A DNA stretch of 64,000 nt. Origin: Flammeovirga yaeyamensis. Its GTDB lineage: Bacteria; Bacteroidota; Bacteroidia; Cytophagales; Flammeovirgaceae. The translations under genes and the position numbers were made by a program. Shown piece by piece: positions 34,828 through 43,219 of this stretch. Numbering within the stretch: the stretch's first letter is position 1; each line of letters opens with the position of its first letter. The stretch covers positions 1,411,501-1,475,500 of the forward strand of contig NZ_CP076132.1 in the NCBI RefSeq assembly GCF_018736045.1, written 5' to 3'. The notes under the pieces are model-generated. The model was not told where the DNA came from. It was given only the letters and a program-made list of their open reading frames with translations, and ran no database searches.

Positions 34828-37230
34828 CTACTGAGGAATATCCTCTCCTAAGCTTCTAAGCTGAATACGCTCCTCCTCAGGCAATCGTTTAAAGCTCTTG
34901 AATTGTCGATGATGTAAAGTACCATTTTTCTTATTTATCATAAATTCATAAATACCTTCCTTAAACTCTTCTCGAAGTGGGTTGCCTTCATTATAAGTCC
35001 TCCAATTGCCAGTTTTAGCACTTCCTCGCACATACCAAACATTATGTTCAATTCCATGCTTATCCTTACGTATGAACTTCTTATTTTCCTCTACGAATTG
35101 ATCAATATAAAATGGAAAGTCATGTTGGGGGTCTTTCGAATTGATCACACGATCATCATATGGGTATTTAGCAAGCGGATGGTTATCTGGGGCCTTAAGA
35201 TCTACACCTTTAGGATAAGGATTGTTTATTTTGAAGCCGTCATCAATCATACTCATGTTAGCTTTGACGATATTAGAAGTCTTGATTGCACCCTTCAATA
35301 AGGTAGCTACACCGACAGTGGTTGCCACCTCGATAATAATTTCATCTTGCCTCGACCTAATGACCTCACCTATGGTAGCGCCTTCTTCTAGCTCATCACT
35401 AATTTCTTTAGCTAATTCATATTTATTATAAGCGTCATATGCAGCTAAACCAGCAGATAATGCTCTGATACCAATATTTATCACAGGAACTATTGCCGCA
35501 GGAGACCTACTCGATTCAGTTTCAACTAGTCGAGCTAATTCTGAGTCTGCCCAGTCAGCATTTTTCGATAATGAAACTGCGGCATCGTCAATGGCATTCA
35601 TAAACTCAATTGAAATGAGTTGTTCAGGAAGTAGTTGATTATAACTTTTAGAAAATGATAGTTGCGCTGCTTGCTCATTTATGGCATTCTTTAATTCTTC
35701 TAAATCATCTTTAATCTTATTTATTTGTTCAACAGGAAGAGAATCTAAAGAGTCATTTATAAGTTTTTCTATAGGATCAATGTGATTTTTTAACTTCATA
35801 ACAATTGATTCTGCTTCTTCAATTACAGAGTCAACTACAGATTCTACGACTTGATCTACCATCGATTTAGCTGCTCCTTCAATAAAGGCATCACCAATTT
35901 CTTCAAGATTTATAGCTTCACCAGCAACCATCTGTGATACTGCGACATTTTTTGCGGATACTAGTGCAGAATGCACTACGGGATTATCAACTTCTAAAAC
36001 ATCAGATACTTCAATAGAGTTAGTTGCAATACCAGTTACAAATTCCTCTGCACTAAATACTTTCCCCTTAAAAACTACCTCTCCAACATCCTGACCAATA
36101 CTTCTTGCTACAGATTGTGAAACTCCCAGAGAACTGGCGTTTTGACCCGCATAACTGGCTACCGCACCTACACAAAAAGATCTTAACAAATCTTCTTCAC
36201 TCATATTGGGATTTTCTAGCTTATCCAAAATACTATTTGCGAATGCAGCCCCCATAGGGCCACCATAAACAGAGGCTGCATATACTATTGCTAACCTTAG
36301 AAGGTTTTTGGGTTCACTATATGTCTCAATTACAGACTTTAATTTTTCGAATGTTTCTTCAACTTCTCTCTCAGCATTTTCGCGAGCGGTTGTTAATTCA
36401 CGGTCTAAATTTTCCTTAGCTGTTGTCAGTTCACGATCTAAGTTTGTCTTTGTGATTGTTAACTCACGATCAATGTTGACCTTTAAAGCAGATAGTTCTC
36501 TGTCTAAATTAGCTTTTGCAGTGGTCAGTTCACGATCTATATCAGCTTTCCTCTCGGTCAGTTCACGATCAACATTCTGCTTGGCAGTAGTTAGTTCGCG
36601 ATCAATGTTCTTTTTTGTATCTGTAAGTTCACGATCAACGTTCTGTTTAGCTTTAGTTAGTTCGTTATCAATATTCTTTTTAAATGTTGTAAGTTCACGA
36701 CCGATATTCCTATTTAGTTCATTTAATTCTTTAGTGAGCTGTTCAAAAAGTCTGATAAAAAAAGGTTTTTTTTCTTTTATTGTACCAAATGGAGTTCTAA
36801 TTATTATCCAGCGTTTTTTTTCAGCTTCTTTTCTTTTTTTTTCTTTTGCACGTATCCGTTTTTGAGCATCTTCTTTTTTCTGTTCTAAGGCCCTTCTACT
36901 ACGTTCTTGAGCATCCCTTTTCTTTTTTGCGGCTTGAGCATCCGCAGCGGCTTTTCTTGAAATGGCAGAAGCTTCTTCATCAGCTAGGCGTTGCTTTAAC
37001 CGACTAACATCTAGCTCATAATCATCATTAATTCCTTCTACTTCCAGTTCATGTTCTTCAATTAAAAAAATAGCCTTCTCTAATATTTGGATTTCATTTT
37101 CTAATTGATCGAATCTTCGTTCTTCAGAAAAGCGTAATAACTGTTTCTCATTGAAATTTTTGCTAAGCTGTATCCTTAGATTATAAGAACGGAATGCCCC
37201 TTGAAGATTTGAATATGGTAGTGAATTCAT
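34828..37230 (-). CDS. Large coiled-coil, toxin-like cassette protein
   Basis: 800 residues, no signal peptide. Residues 40-140 are a charged coiled coil (KKKRDAQERSRRALEQKKED). Residues about 168-290 are eleven tandem 11-residue repeats of the form ELTTAKxNLDR, predicted to form a long hendecad coiled coil. Residues about 300-480 are small-residue-rich helices (YAASVYGGPMGAAFANSIL), and 590-680 a pre-toxin-like helical part (GIRALSAGLAAYDAYNKYE). The final 110 residues (from VDLKAPDNHPLAKYPYDDRV) look like a compact C-terminal effector domain with WYVRGSAKTGNWR and TLHHRQFKSF. This modular plan fits polymorphic toxins, but no named toxin domain was recognised. No partner gene shares the cassette. 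Confidence 0.85.
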   Translation of the reverse strand: MNSLPYSNLQGAFRSYNLRIQLSKNFNEKQLLRFSEERRFDQLENEIQILEKAIFLIEEHELEVEGINDDYELDVSRLKQRLADEEASAISRKAAADAQAAKKKRDAQERSRRALEQKKEDAQKRIRAKEKKRKEAEKKRWIIIRTPFGTIKEKKPFFIRLFEQLTKELNELNRNIGRELTTFKKNIDNELTKAKQNVDRELTDTKKNIDRELTTAKQNVDRELTERKADIDRELTTAKANLDRELSALKVNIDRELTITKTNLDRELTTAKENLDRELTTARENAEREVEETFEKLKSVIETYSEPKNLLRLAIVYAASVYGGPMGAAFANSILDKLENPNMSEEDLLRSFCVGAVASYAGQNASSLGVSQSVARSIGQDVGEVVFKGKVFSAEEFVTGIATNSIEVSDVLEVDNPVVHSALVSAKNVAVSQMVAGEAINLEEIGDAFIEGAAKSMVDQVVESVVDSVIEEAESIVMKLKNHIDPIEKLINDSLDSLPVEQINKIKDDLEELKNAINEQAAQLSFSKSYNQLLPEQLISIEFMNAIDDAAVSLSKNADWADSELARLVETESSRSPAAIVPVINIGIRALSAGLAAYDAYNKYELAKEISDELEEGATIGEVIRSRQDEIIIEVATTVGVATLLKGAIKTSNIVKANMSMIDDGFKINNPYPKGVDLKAPDNHPLAKYPYDDRVINSKDPQHDFPFYIDQFVEENKKFIRKDKHGIEHNVWYVRGSAKTGNWRTYNEGNPLREEFKEGIYEFMINKKNGTLHHRQFKSFKRLPEEERIQLRSLGEDIPQ
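36361..36729 (-). repeat. In-gene tandem 33-bp repeats
   Basis: Eleven degenerate 33-bp units encoding ELTxxKxNxDR within the 800-residue protein. On the plus strand they read TCACGATC at a 33-bp spacing. Confidence 0.9.
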
Positions 37231-37311
37231 TTGACAGTCTTTTTTAAATGATTTTTATTGTTTGGTACAGATATCTAACAATACTGTATACGAAGTCTAT
37301 TTTTAAATTAT

Positions 37312-37346
37312 TTGTAACATTGGATAAACGCAATGGCGTTTATCCA
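37312..37346 (-). other. Start of the cassette array: core plus perfect hairpin
   Basis: The first cassette begins GTTACAA (37318-37312). Immediately before it on the minus strand, 11-bp perfect arms TGGATAAACGC / GCGTTTATCCA enclose CATT. No second core is seen beyond the hairpin, so this may be an attI-like entry point or the remains of a short attC. Confidence 0.5.
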
Positions 37347-37536
37347 CCCAAATTTTCCAAATATACTCCATATGGCATATATCCATTAGTAAAAAATTAC
37401 GCCTTCAATTTACTAAACAATTGTAAATTAACAAACATTTAAATTTATTATTCTAATTTATATTACAAATTATCTAATGGACTTTTGAAATTACTTACTA
37501 TATTGGTAATCATATAAGTATAAATCTGAGTGTTTA

Positions 37537-37741
37537 TTAGGAGGTATGTTCTAATAATAATTGTATATATCTTAAACCTACTCCAACTTCTAAAAGGTGA
37601 GTAGCAAAACTATGTTGTAAAGTATGTACAGTTACCTTCTTTCGGCACATAATTTTTAAAACATATCTTTTTTATTATTTTACCAATAGCCGTTTTACTA
37701 TATTTTGCTCTTAAAAGTGTAATGAATTGAGATCTATCAAA
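37537..37741 (-). pseudogene. Remnant of a tyrosine recombinase 3' end
   Basis: Two adjoining minus-strand frames give [20 protein letters not shown] and, after a frameshift near 37660, [20 protein letters not shown] followed by [14 protein letters not shown] and a stop. This is the box-II region of a tyrosine recombinase, but the conserved Arg of HTLRH is Gln. The sequence ends before the catalytic Tyr, and no upstream part remains. The LRYIQ pattern is closer to the general Bacteroidota integrases than to typical IntI (RTVQELLGH). It lies about 220 bp before the first cassette and points towards it. Confidence 0.75.
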
Positions 37742-37761
37742 TTAAACTCTTGAGTACTCTT

Positions 37762-38214
37762 TCAAGAAGACAATATCAACTGACTACAACGCTCAATCTG
37801 CTTATCAATATTCTTAATCCGATTGATTTGATAAATAATACTTCTCCTTTTCCCTAAAGTAAGTTGATTGAATTTTTGTTTAATAACTTCATCTTGTTCT
37901 AAGAGGATTTCAAGTACTTTAGGTATATCAACACCTAAAGGGTCGGGGTCTTCTTTAATATGTAAATGAACAGTGTCTCCCAATTTTTTATGAATGAGTT
38001 CTAGATTCTTTTTTGATAAAATGATATAAAAGTGACCATCACCTAAGTGATTTAGTCCACAACGAATAGTAAGCTTATTATCTAAAGTACAAATCAAACG
38101 CGTCTTCTTTTTCTGTTCAAACTGATTGATGATATCAGCATCCAATTTTATGTAAAAGTAGCCTCCTTTTCTTTTATCGAGTTGTGAAATGATTTGTTCA
38201 GCTGAATAGGTCAT
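37762..38214 (-). CDS. YdeI/DUF1905-like protein
   Basis: 150 residues. The N-terminal DUF1905-like barrel has GGYFYIKLDADIINQFEQKK, CTLDNKLTIRCGLNHLGDGHFYI and KLGDTVHLHIKEDPDPLG. The C-terminus carries the YdeI/OmdA motif LTLGKRRSIIYQINRIKNID, which normally reads LTPGKRR. Homologues are linked loosely to bacteriocin protection or cell-envelope stress; the biochemical role is unknown. It overlaps by one base the upstream exported-protein gene, so the two form an operon. Confidence 0.85.
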   Translation of the reverse strand: MTYSAEQIISQLDKRKGGYFYIKLDADIINQFEQKKKTRLICTLDNKLTIRCGLNHLGDGHFYIILSKKNLELIHKKLGDTVHLHIKEDPDPLGVDIPKVLEILLEQDEVIKQKFNQLTLGKRRSIIYQINRIKNIDKQIERCSQLILSS

Positions 38215-39167
38215 TATTGCATCTTTTGAATATCAGAAAAACTTAATATGGGTTCAAACTCATAAAAATCATCCTTTTGGTTTCTTAGAGAAATGATTTT
38301 TATACAAAGTATTTTCTGATCATTAATAGGGTAACTGTATGTTATCATTTTATGTAAAAACGTCTCAATACTTCTTGGATCTTTATCTTCAGACACCCCA
38401 AATAGATAATCGAATTTTGCGTATTTAGATTGAGTACCTATGTATTTTTCTTTTTTGAAGTAAGAATTATGAGTTGTTCCAAATCCACCTGCACAATCTA
38501 CCCAACTTATAAACTCTTCTTTTTTGAGATGTTCTTCTTCATTGATAAAAGTCTTAAAAGTTTCCCCACCCACATGATCTCCTTCGTTTTCTTCTGGAAG
38601 TTTTTCTTTATCATCTTCTGTGGTGAGTTCAGTGAAATGGGTATCATCAAGATCTTTGAAATAGGAGGTGATTTTAGTAAGCTCTTCATCACTAAGTGAA
38701 AGGGTAATATTGGCTTTTAAATAGAGATTTGCACCTTTCATTGAATAATCCCACCCTTTTTCCAAATAAGTTTCATCCAACGATCTTTCAACTTTTTGAT
38801 CGTCCACCCAACGAAACAATAGATGAGAAGTCTTTAATACATTTTCATCCAAATGTGTATCTTTTCCATTCTCAAAATAGAATCGATTTTCCTTCTTTTG
38901 ATCAACTACATAGACAAAACATGGAAACGATTCCCCAGGATAATAAAAGTACTCCTCCTTTAATTGATCTTTTTGATATACAATCTTCACCACCTTCCCA
39001 TTATCCTTATAATAAGAGGTATACTGATCCGCCTTAAATTCCTTCAAGTATTTCGCCTTATCCTGAATATCATAATAATGCTTACGGACTTTTTTTAATA
39101 AATCTTCATCAGAAGCCTGGGTAAATAAAGTGATGAAAAAGAAAAGAAAGAGGAAGTTGGTTTTCAT
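38214..39167 (-). CDS. Exported protein of unknown function
   Basis: 317 residues with a signal peptide (MKTNFLFLFFFITLFTQA). The N-terminal part (HYYDIQDKAKYLKEF, YKDNGKVVKIVYQKDQLKEEYFYY) resembles proteins that describe short beta-hairpin rows. Later there is a Glu/Asp-rich loop (TTEDDKEKLPEENEGDHVGG) and a motif WVDCAGGFGTTHNSY. No family recognised. First gene of a two-gene operon with the YdeI-like protein. The 477 bp upstream hold repeat block R1. Confidence 0.75.
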   Translation of the reverse strand: MKTNFLFLFFFITLFTQASDEDLLKKVRKHYYDIQDKAKYLKEFKADQYTSYYKDNGKVVKIVYQKDQLKEEYFYYPGESFPCFVYVVDQKKENRFYFENGKDTHLDENVLKTSHLLFRWVDDQKVERSLDETYLEKGWDYSMKGANLYLKANITLSLSDEELTKITSYFKDLDDTHFTELTTEDDKEKLPEENEGDHVGGETFKTFINEEEHLKKEEFISWVDCAGGFGTTHNSYFKKEKYIGTQSKYAKFDYLFGVSEDKDPRSIETFLHKMITYSYPINDQKILCIKIISLRNQKDDFYEFEPILSFSDIQKMQ

Positions 39168-39244
39168 GGTTTACTTAAATCGAGTATAGTTAGTTTAATA
39201 CTTGTTCAATATAGAGTTTTATGAGTTTAGTTGCAATGGGGTTT

Positions 39245-39643
39245 TTAGGTAATAGGGAATAAGTAATAACTAATAGGTGCCTTTCTGGCGCCAATGTTAA
39301 GCGAAGCGTCATTGGTGACTGATAAACGTTAGAGGTCTCCTGACCTCGTTTTTAAGTAATAGGTAATAAGTAATAACTAATAGGTGCTGAATTTACCTTT
39401 CACATAGGCTAATTAGGAACTAGGAGTTAGGAGTTGCTGAATTTACGCTCCTCATGACGTGGGCACGAGTTCGGAAACTCGCGCTAGTTAATATACTTAC
39501 TTTCTTTATTGACCCAATAAGCTTCCTCACGAACCACCTAACATTTCACGTTTTTCATTTTTAACTTTTCATTTTTAATTTCCCCCCTCGCTCTTCACTT
39601 TTCCCTCTTCACTCTTCACTTGAAAAGCCCCAAGGCTTTTCAT
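39245..39643. repeat. Composite repeat block R1
   Basis: Fills the gap between two minus-strand genes. In order: TAATAGG-like 7-bp array, palindromic module (GGCGCCAATGTTAAGCG... and GAGGTC/GACCTC at 39332-39347), a second TAATA array, an AACTAGGAGTT-type 7-bp array, GCTCCTCAT and GGGCACGAGTTCGGAAACTCG, a TTTTCAT/TTTTAAC 7-bp array, and a CTCTTCA 7-bp array. No ORF. Confidence 0.85.
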
Positions 39644-39644
39644 T

Positions 39645-40853
39645 TCATTCTCCTTTCACACGAAGTATGTTCTTAGGCCACGGATCCTCAAACTCAAATC
39701 CATTTTGATAAAGCTCAATTTCCTTTTCCGTGAGAAAGCATGACTTTAAGGCTTCAGTAAATCGGTCGACTTGTGAGGCATCGCCGATGACAGTTAAGTC
39801 GCATTGTCTATCACCGAAACGGCCTGGGTCTTTAGCCACCATCTCTTTTAGGAATGTGATTTCTTCTTCCACAAGGCCATTATCTTCATCTTCTAAGATG
39901 CCTGATCTCCAAGATCCGATAATTTCTAAACTGATTCCGCCTGCAGCTTGATTCCATACTAAAGAAAGTTTATCGCGGCTTGCTAGCCAGAAAAAGCCTT
40001 TACTTCTATAGATTCTTTGGTCTAGGTATTCATGACACACCTTCCAAAGGCGTTGAGGGTGGAATGGTCGAACATCTTTTATTACCCTTGTAGCCATATT
40101 GTAAGGACGATCTTCTTTTTGTTCTGCGTTGAGTGCAGGTTGTAGTTCTTTGGTTAATGAAGCGACTTTGGAGTAATCGTATTCATCAAGTTCTAGGATA
40201 GCATGAATATCTAATTGTCCATAATATAAAGAGTGAGTATAGACAAATGGGTTGATACTTTTGACTTGAGAAGAAATTACCTCGATTTTATCTTTTGCAA
40301 TTCGATCACTTTTAGTAAGGAATAAGTGATTACAAAACAGAATTTGTTCCACTAAAAGATTTACTGTATCTCTCTTTCCCGTACTCAAGTTATGTTGGAA
40401 TCTAGGAACTAAATGTTCCCCATAATTGAAATCTTGACCAAGCATCAAACTATCTACAAGAGCAAAAACACCGACAAGCTTTAACGCCGACTGATTCTTA
40501 AAATATTCAATCAAAGGCATCGGGTGGCTACTTCCTGATGTTTCAATAATTATCAACTTAGGGGCCTGATGTGCTAGCAATTTTTTAATCGCCTGCTCCA
40601 TTTTCTCAATCCCTTTTTCACTACTTATTAAACAGTTATGGATAGATTCCAATATACTCGTATCATCTTCTACCGCTTCAGTTGTACCCAATAATTCACC
40701 ATCCACATCAAGTTCAGACATATCATTCACGATGGCACTTACAGGAATCTCATATTTAGTAGATTGGTTCAATAAATTTCTAAATAAAGTGGTTTTTCCT
40801 GACCCAAGAAATCCATTCAAGATCACAACGGGAATTCTATTCGACTGACTCAT
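39645..40853 (-). CDS. COG0523 (CobW/YjiA/ZigA) family GTPase
   Basis: 402 residues. The G3E GTPase motifs are present: Walker A GFLGSGKTT near residue 14, ETSGSSHPMPL near residue 104 (Walker B and metal switch), and LTKSDRI as the NKxD equivalent near 178. The C-terminal CobW_C domain has FHPQRLWKVCHEYL and GFFWLASRDK. The family delivers Zn, Co or other metals to client proteins. The usual CxCC metal motif after switch I is missing here: ESIHNCLIS keeps a single Cys. No Zur-type operator was identified. The upstream region is repeat block R2. Confidence 0.9.
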   Translation of the reverse strand: MSQSNRIPVVILNGFLGSGKTTLFRNLLNQSTKYEIPVSAIVNDMSELDVDGELLGTTEAVEDDTSILESIHNCLISSEKGIEKMEQAIKKLLAHQAPKLIIIETSGSSHPMPLIEYFKNQSALKLVGVFALVDSLMLGQDFNYGEHLVPRFQHNLSTGKRDTVNLLVEQILFCNHLFLTKSDRIAKDKIEVISSQVKSINPFVYTHSLYYGQLDIHAILELDEYDYSKVASLTKELQPALNAEQKEDRPYNMATRVIKDVRPFHPQRLWKVCHEYLDQRIYRSKGFFWLASRDKLSLVWNQAAGGISLEIIGSWRSGILEDEDNGLVEEEITFLKEMVAKDPGRFGDRQCDLTVIGDASQVDRFTEALKSCFLTEKEIELYQNGFEFEDPWPKNILRVKGE

Positions 40854-40944
40854 TTATATTTCTGGCGATTTAATTTATAATTTTCGAAAGATAAATTAAT
40901 CGTTTAGCTGTTACAAGTTATGTTAGGTATTGTTGCGACAGAAT

Positions 40945-41265
40945 TGCATTAAATAGGTAATAGGGAATAAGTAATAACTAATAACTAATAGGTGCTGAGT
41001 GTACATAGACCACTGGCGCCAATGTTAAGCGAAGCGTCATTGGTGACTGATAAACGTTAGAGGTCTCCTGACCTCGGTTTTTAATTAGGAGTTAGAAGTT
41101 AGGAATTAGGAGTTGCTGAATTTACGCTCCTCATTACGCGGGCACGGGTTAGGAAACCCGCGCTAGATGTTATGTACATACTCTCTACCATACCCCATAT
41201 ATTCCCCCCACGAACCACCTAACATTTCACGTTTTTCATTTTTCATTTTTAACTTTTCATTTAAA
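40945..41265. repeat. Composite repeat block R2
   Basis: Same modules and orientation as R1 (TAATAGG array, CTGGCGCCAATG..., GAGGTC/GACCTC, 7-bp TTAGGAG array, GCGGGCACGGGTTAGG, TTTTCAT array). It separates the GTPase gene from the ABC-F gene; no ORF. Confidence 0.85.
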
Positions 41266-41350
41266 CCCAGAATCAAAAGGTCATTAATTCATTCCCCAAA
41301 AGCACAATTATGCCCCAAAAAGTTTACCTTTGCACCAAACATATATTTCA

Positions 41351-42985
41351 ATGATTTCAGTAGACAATTTAGCAGTAGAATTTAACGGGGCAACACTTTT
41401 CAGTGATGTTTCTTTTGTGATCAATCCCAACGATAAAATTGCGTTGATGGGTAAGAATGGAGCAGGAAAATCGACCATGATGAAAATTGTGGCAGGGGTA
41501 GAGAACGCAACAAAAGGGCAGGTGAGTGCTCCAAAGGATACCGTTATTGCCTACCTTCCTCAGCATTTGCTAACGGAGGATAATTGTACGGTCTTCGAAG
41601 AGGCTTCTAAAGCGTTCCAACATGTTTTCGAGATGAAGGAAAAGATGGAGTTTCTAAACAAAGAGTTGGAGACACGTACTGATTATGAAAGTCAGGAATA
41701 TATGGACATCATCGAGAAGGTGACGGACTTGGGTGAGAAGTTCTATGCTTTGGAGGATGTTAATTATGATGCAGAGGTGGAGAAGGCCTTAAAAGGACTT
41801 GGTTTTAAGCAAGAAGACATGCACCGTCAGACTTCAGAGTTTTCTGGTGGATGGCGTATGCGTATCGAGTTGGCTAAAATTCTTCTTCAGAAGCCTGACT
41901 TGATCTTATTGGATGAGCCTACCAACCACATCGATATCGAGTCGGTGATTTGGTTAGAGGATTTCTTGGTCAATAAGGCACAAGCTGTAATGGTGATTTC
42001 CCACGATAGAGCATTTATTGATAATATCACGAACAGAACCATCGAGGTGACCATGGGTCGAATCTACGATTACAAGGCAAATTATACCCAATACCTTGAG
42101 TTGAGAGAGGATCGTAGAGCACATCAATTAAAAGCGTACCAAGAGCAGCAAAAGCTGATAGCTGATACCAAACAATTCATCGAACGATTTAAAGGAACGT
42201 ATTCAAAAACCAACCAAGTATCCTCAAGAGAGCGAATGTTGGAGAAGTTAGTACCGATAGAAATTGATGAAGTAGATACATCAGCATTAAAACTAAAATT
42301 CCCTCCATCTCCACGTTCGGGAGAAATTGCAGTAACGGTTACCGACGTGTCCAAATCGTATGGTGATCATGTTGTATTCAAAGATGCGAACATGTCTATC
42401 AGAAGAGGAGAGAAGGTATCTTTTGTCGGCCGAAACGGAGAAGGTAAATCGACGATGTTGAAATCTATCCTCAAAGAAATTGATGTGGATGGAGGAGAAA
42501 GTGAGTTAGGACACAATATCAAAGTGGGTTATTTCGCACAGAACCAAGCCTCATTGATGGATCCGAAATTAACCATTTTCCAAACCATCGACGAAGTAGC
42601 CAAAGGCGATATCAGAAAACACATCAACAATATTCTTGGTCAGTTTATGTTTGGAGGCGACGATGTGGATAAAAAAGTCAGTGTATTATCAGGTGGTGAG
42701 AAAACACGTTTGGCCATGGTCAAATTACTTCTAGAACCTGTCAACCTTCTGATTCTCGATGAGCCAACCAACCACTTGGACTTAAAATCAAAAGACGTCT
42801 TGAAAGAGGCATTAAAATCATACGATGGCACCCTTATCCTAGTCTCTCACGATAGAGATTTCTTGCAGGGTCTATCAGAAAAAGTATTCGAGTTCAAAGA
42901 CCAACGCGTCATCGAACACTTCGAAACCATCGACGAATACTTAAAAAGAAACAGAATTGAAAAACTAGCAGATATCAACTTATAA
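41351..42985 (+). CDS. ABC-F family ATPase
   Basis: 544 residues from the ATG at 41351; an upstream ATG at 41330 would add seven residues. Two ABC domains lack membrane parts. Domain 1: Walker A GKNGAGKST, signature FSGGWRMR, Walker B LILLDEPTNH. Domain 2: Walker A GRNGEGKST, signature LSGGEKTR, Walker B LLILDEPTNHLD. Between them is the charged P-site tRNA-interaction linker (RDERRAHQLKAYQEQQK-like, residues about 250-300). ABC-F proteins of this YbiT/Uup-like size act on ribosomes. No antibiotic-resistance role can be assigned. A 75-residue gene follows 4 bp later. Confidence 0.95.
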   Translation: MISVDNLAVEFNGATLFSDVSFVINPNDKIALMGKNGAGKSTMMKIVAGVENATKGQVSAPKDTVIAYLPQHLLTEDNCTVFEEASKAFQHVFEMKEKMEFLNKELETRTDYESQEYMDIIEKVTDLGEKFYALEDVNYDAEVEKALKGLGFKQEDMHRQTSEFSGGWRMRIELAKILLQKPDLILLDEPTNHIDIESVIWLEDFLVNKAQAVMVISHDRAFIDNITNRTIEVTMGRIYDYKANYTQYLELREDRRAHQLKAYQEQQKLIADTKQFIERFKGTYSKTNQVSSRERMLEKLVPIEIDEVDTSALKLKFPPSPRSGEIAVTVTDVSKSYGDHVVFKDANMSIRRGEKVSFVGRNGEGKSTMLKSILKEIDVDGGESELGHNIKVGYFAQNQASLMDPKLTIFQTIDEVAKGDIRKHINNILGQFMFGGDDVDKKVSVLSGGEKTRLAMVKLLLEPVNLLILDEPTNHLDLKSKDVLKEALKSYDGTLILVSHDRDFLQGLSEKVFEFKDQRVIEHFETIDEYLKRNRIEKLADINL

Positions 42986-42989
42986 TCTC

Positions 42990-43217
42990 ATGAGAAAAAC
43001 CAACAAACGCTACTACGGCAAAGCAATCAAAGAAAAGGCAAGCCTAATGATTGGAAGAGAAATCGATGTGGTCACTAAAGAAGGAAGATGCATCCACGGC
43101 ATCCTCAAATCTGTAGACGACACCGCATATCATATCGTCGATCTTCTGGCCGGCAAGCATAAGGTGGCGTTTGAGGAGATTGATGAGGTGATTGATAAGA
43201 TTGAGGCAGAATATTAG
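42990..43217 (+). CDS. Small LSm/SH3-like protein linked to the ABC-F gene
   Basis: 75 residues, 4 bp after the ABC-F stop, so almost surely co-transcribed. After a basic start (MRKTNKRYYGKAIKEKA) the sequence IGREIDVVTKEGRCIHGILK, then TAYHIVDLLAGKHKVAFEEI, reads as a five-stranded LSm/Hfq- or SH3-like barrel. Its pairing with a ribosome-acting ABC-F and its basic N-terminus suggest RNA or ribosome binding; this is inference. No named family recognised. Confidence 0.7.
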   Translation: MRKTNKRYYGKAIKEKASLMIGREIDVVTKEGRCIHGILKSVDDTAYHIVDLLAGKHKVAFEEIDEVIDKIEAEY

Positions 43218-43219
43218 GA

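Larger units (their letters stand above)
26187..37318 (-). mobile_element. Integron-type gene cassette array (attC cluster without integrase)
   Basis: Eight cassettes (cassette extents 34577-37317, 32350-34576, 31667-32349, 29277-31666, 28654-29276, 27349-28653, 26741-27348, 26193-26740) are all oriented on the minus strand, each with its gene(s) followed by an attC-like site. The start of a cassette is the reverse complement of the bases opening its own attC in seven of eight cases; for example GTTACAAATA opens and TATTTGTAAC closes the first, and GTTCTCAGC opens and GCTGAGAAC closes the sixth. Several crossover cores fit GTTRRRY/RYYYAAC. Genes begin 19-87 nt after the cassette start. No complete integrase lies in the window. 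The 3' ORF-less side ends at 26187. Confidence 0.85.

Noticed and set aside
36361-36729. Regular 33-bp spacing as a CRISPR array
   Set aside because: Units are contiguous with no spacers and encode 11-residue repeats in frame.
36308-36865. Long plus-strand frame rich in SSRS over the coiled-coil repeats
   Set aside because: It is the antisense of the 33-bp in-gene repeats; the minus-strand gene explains all of it.
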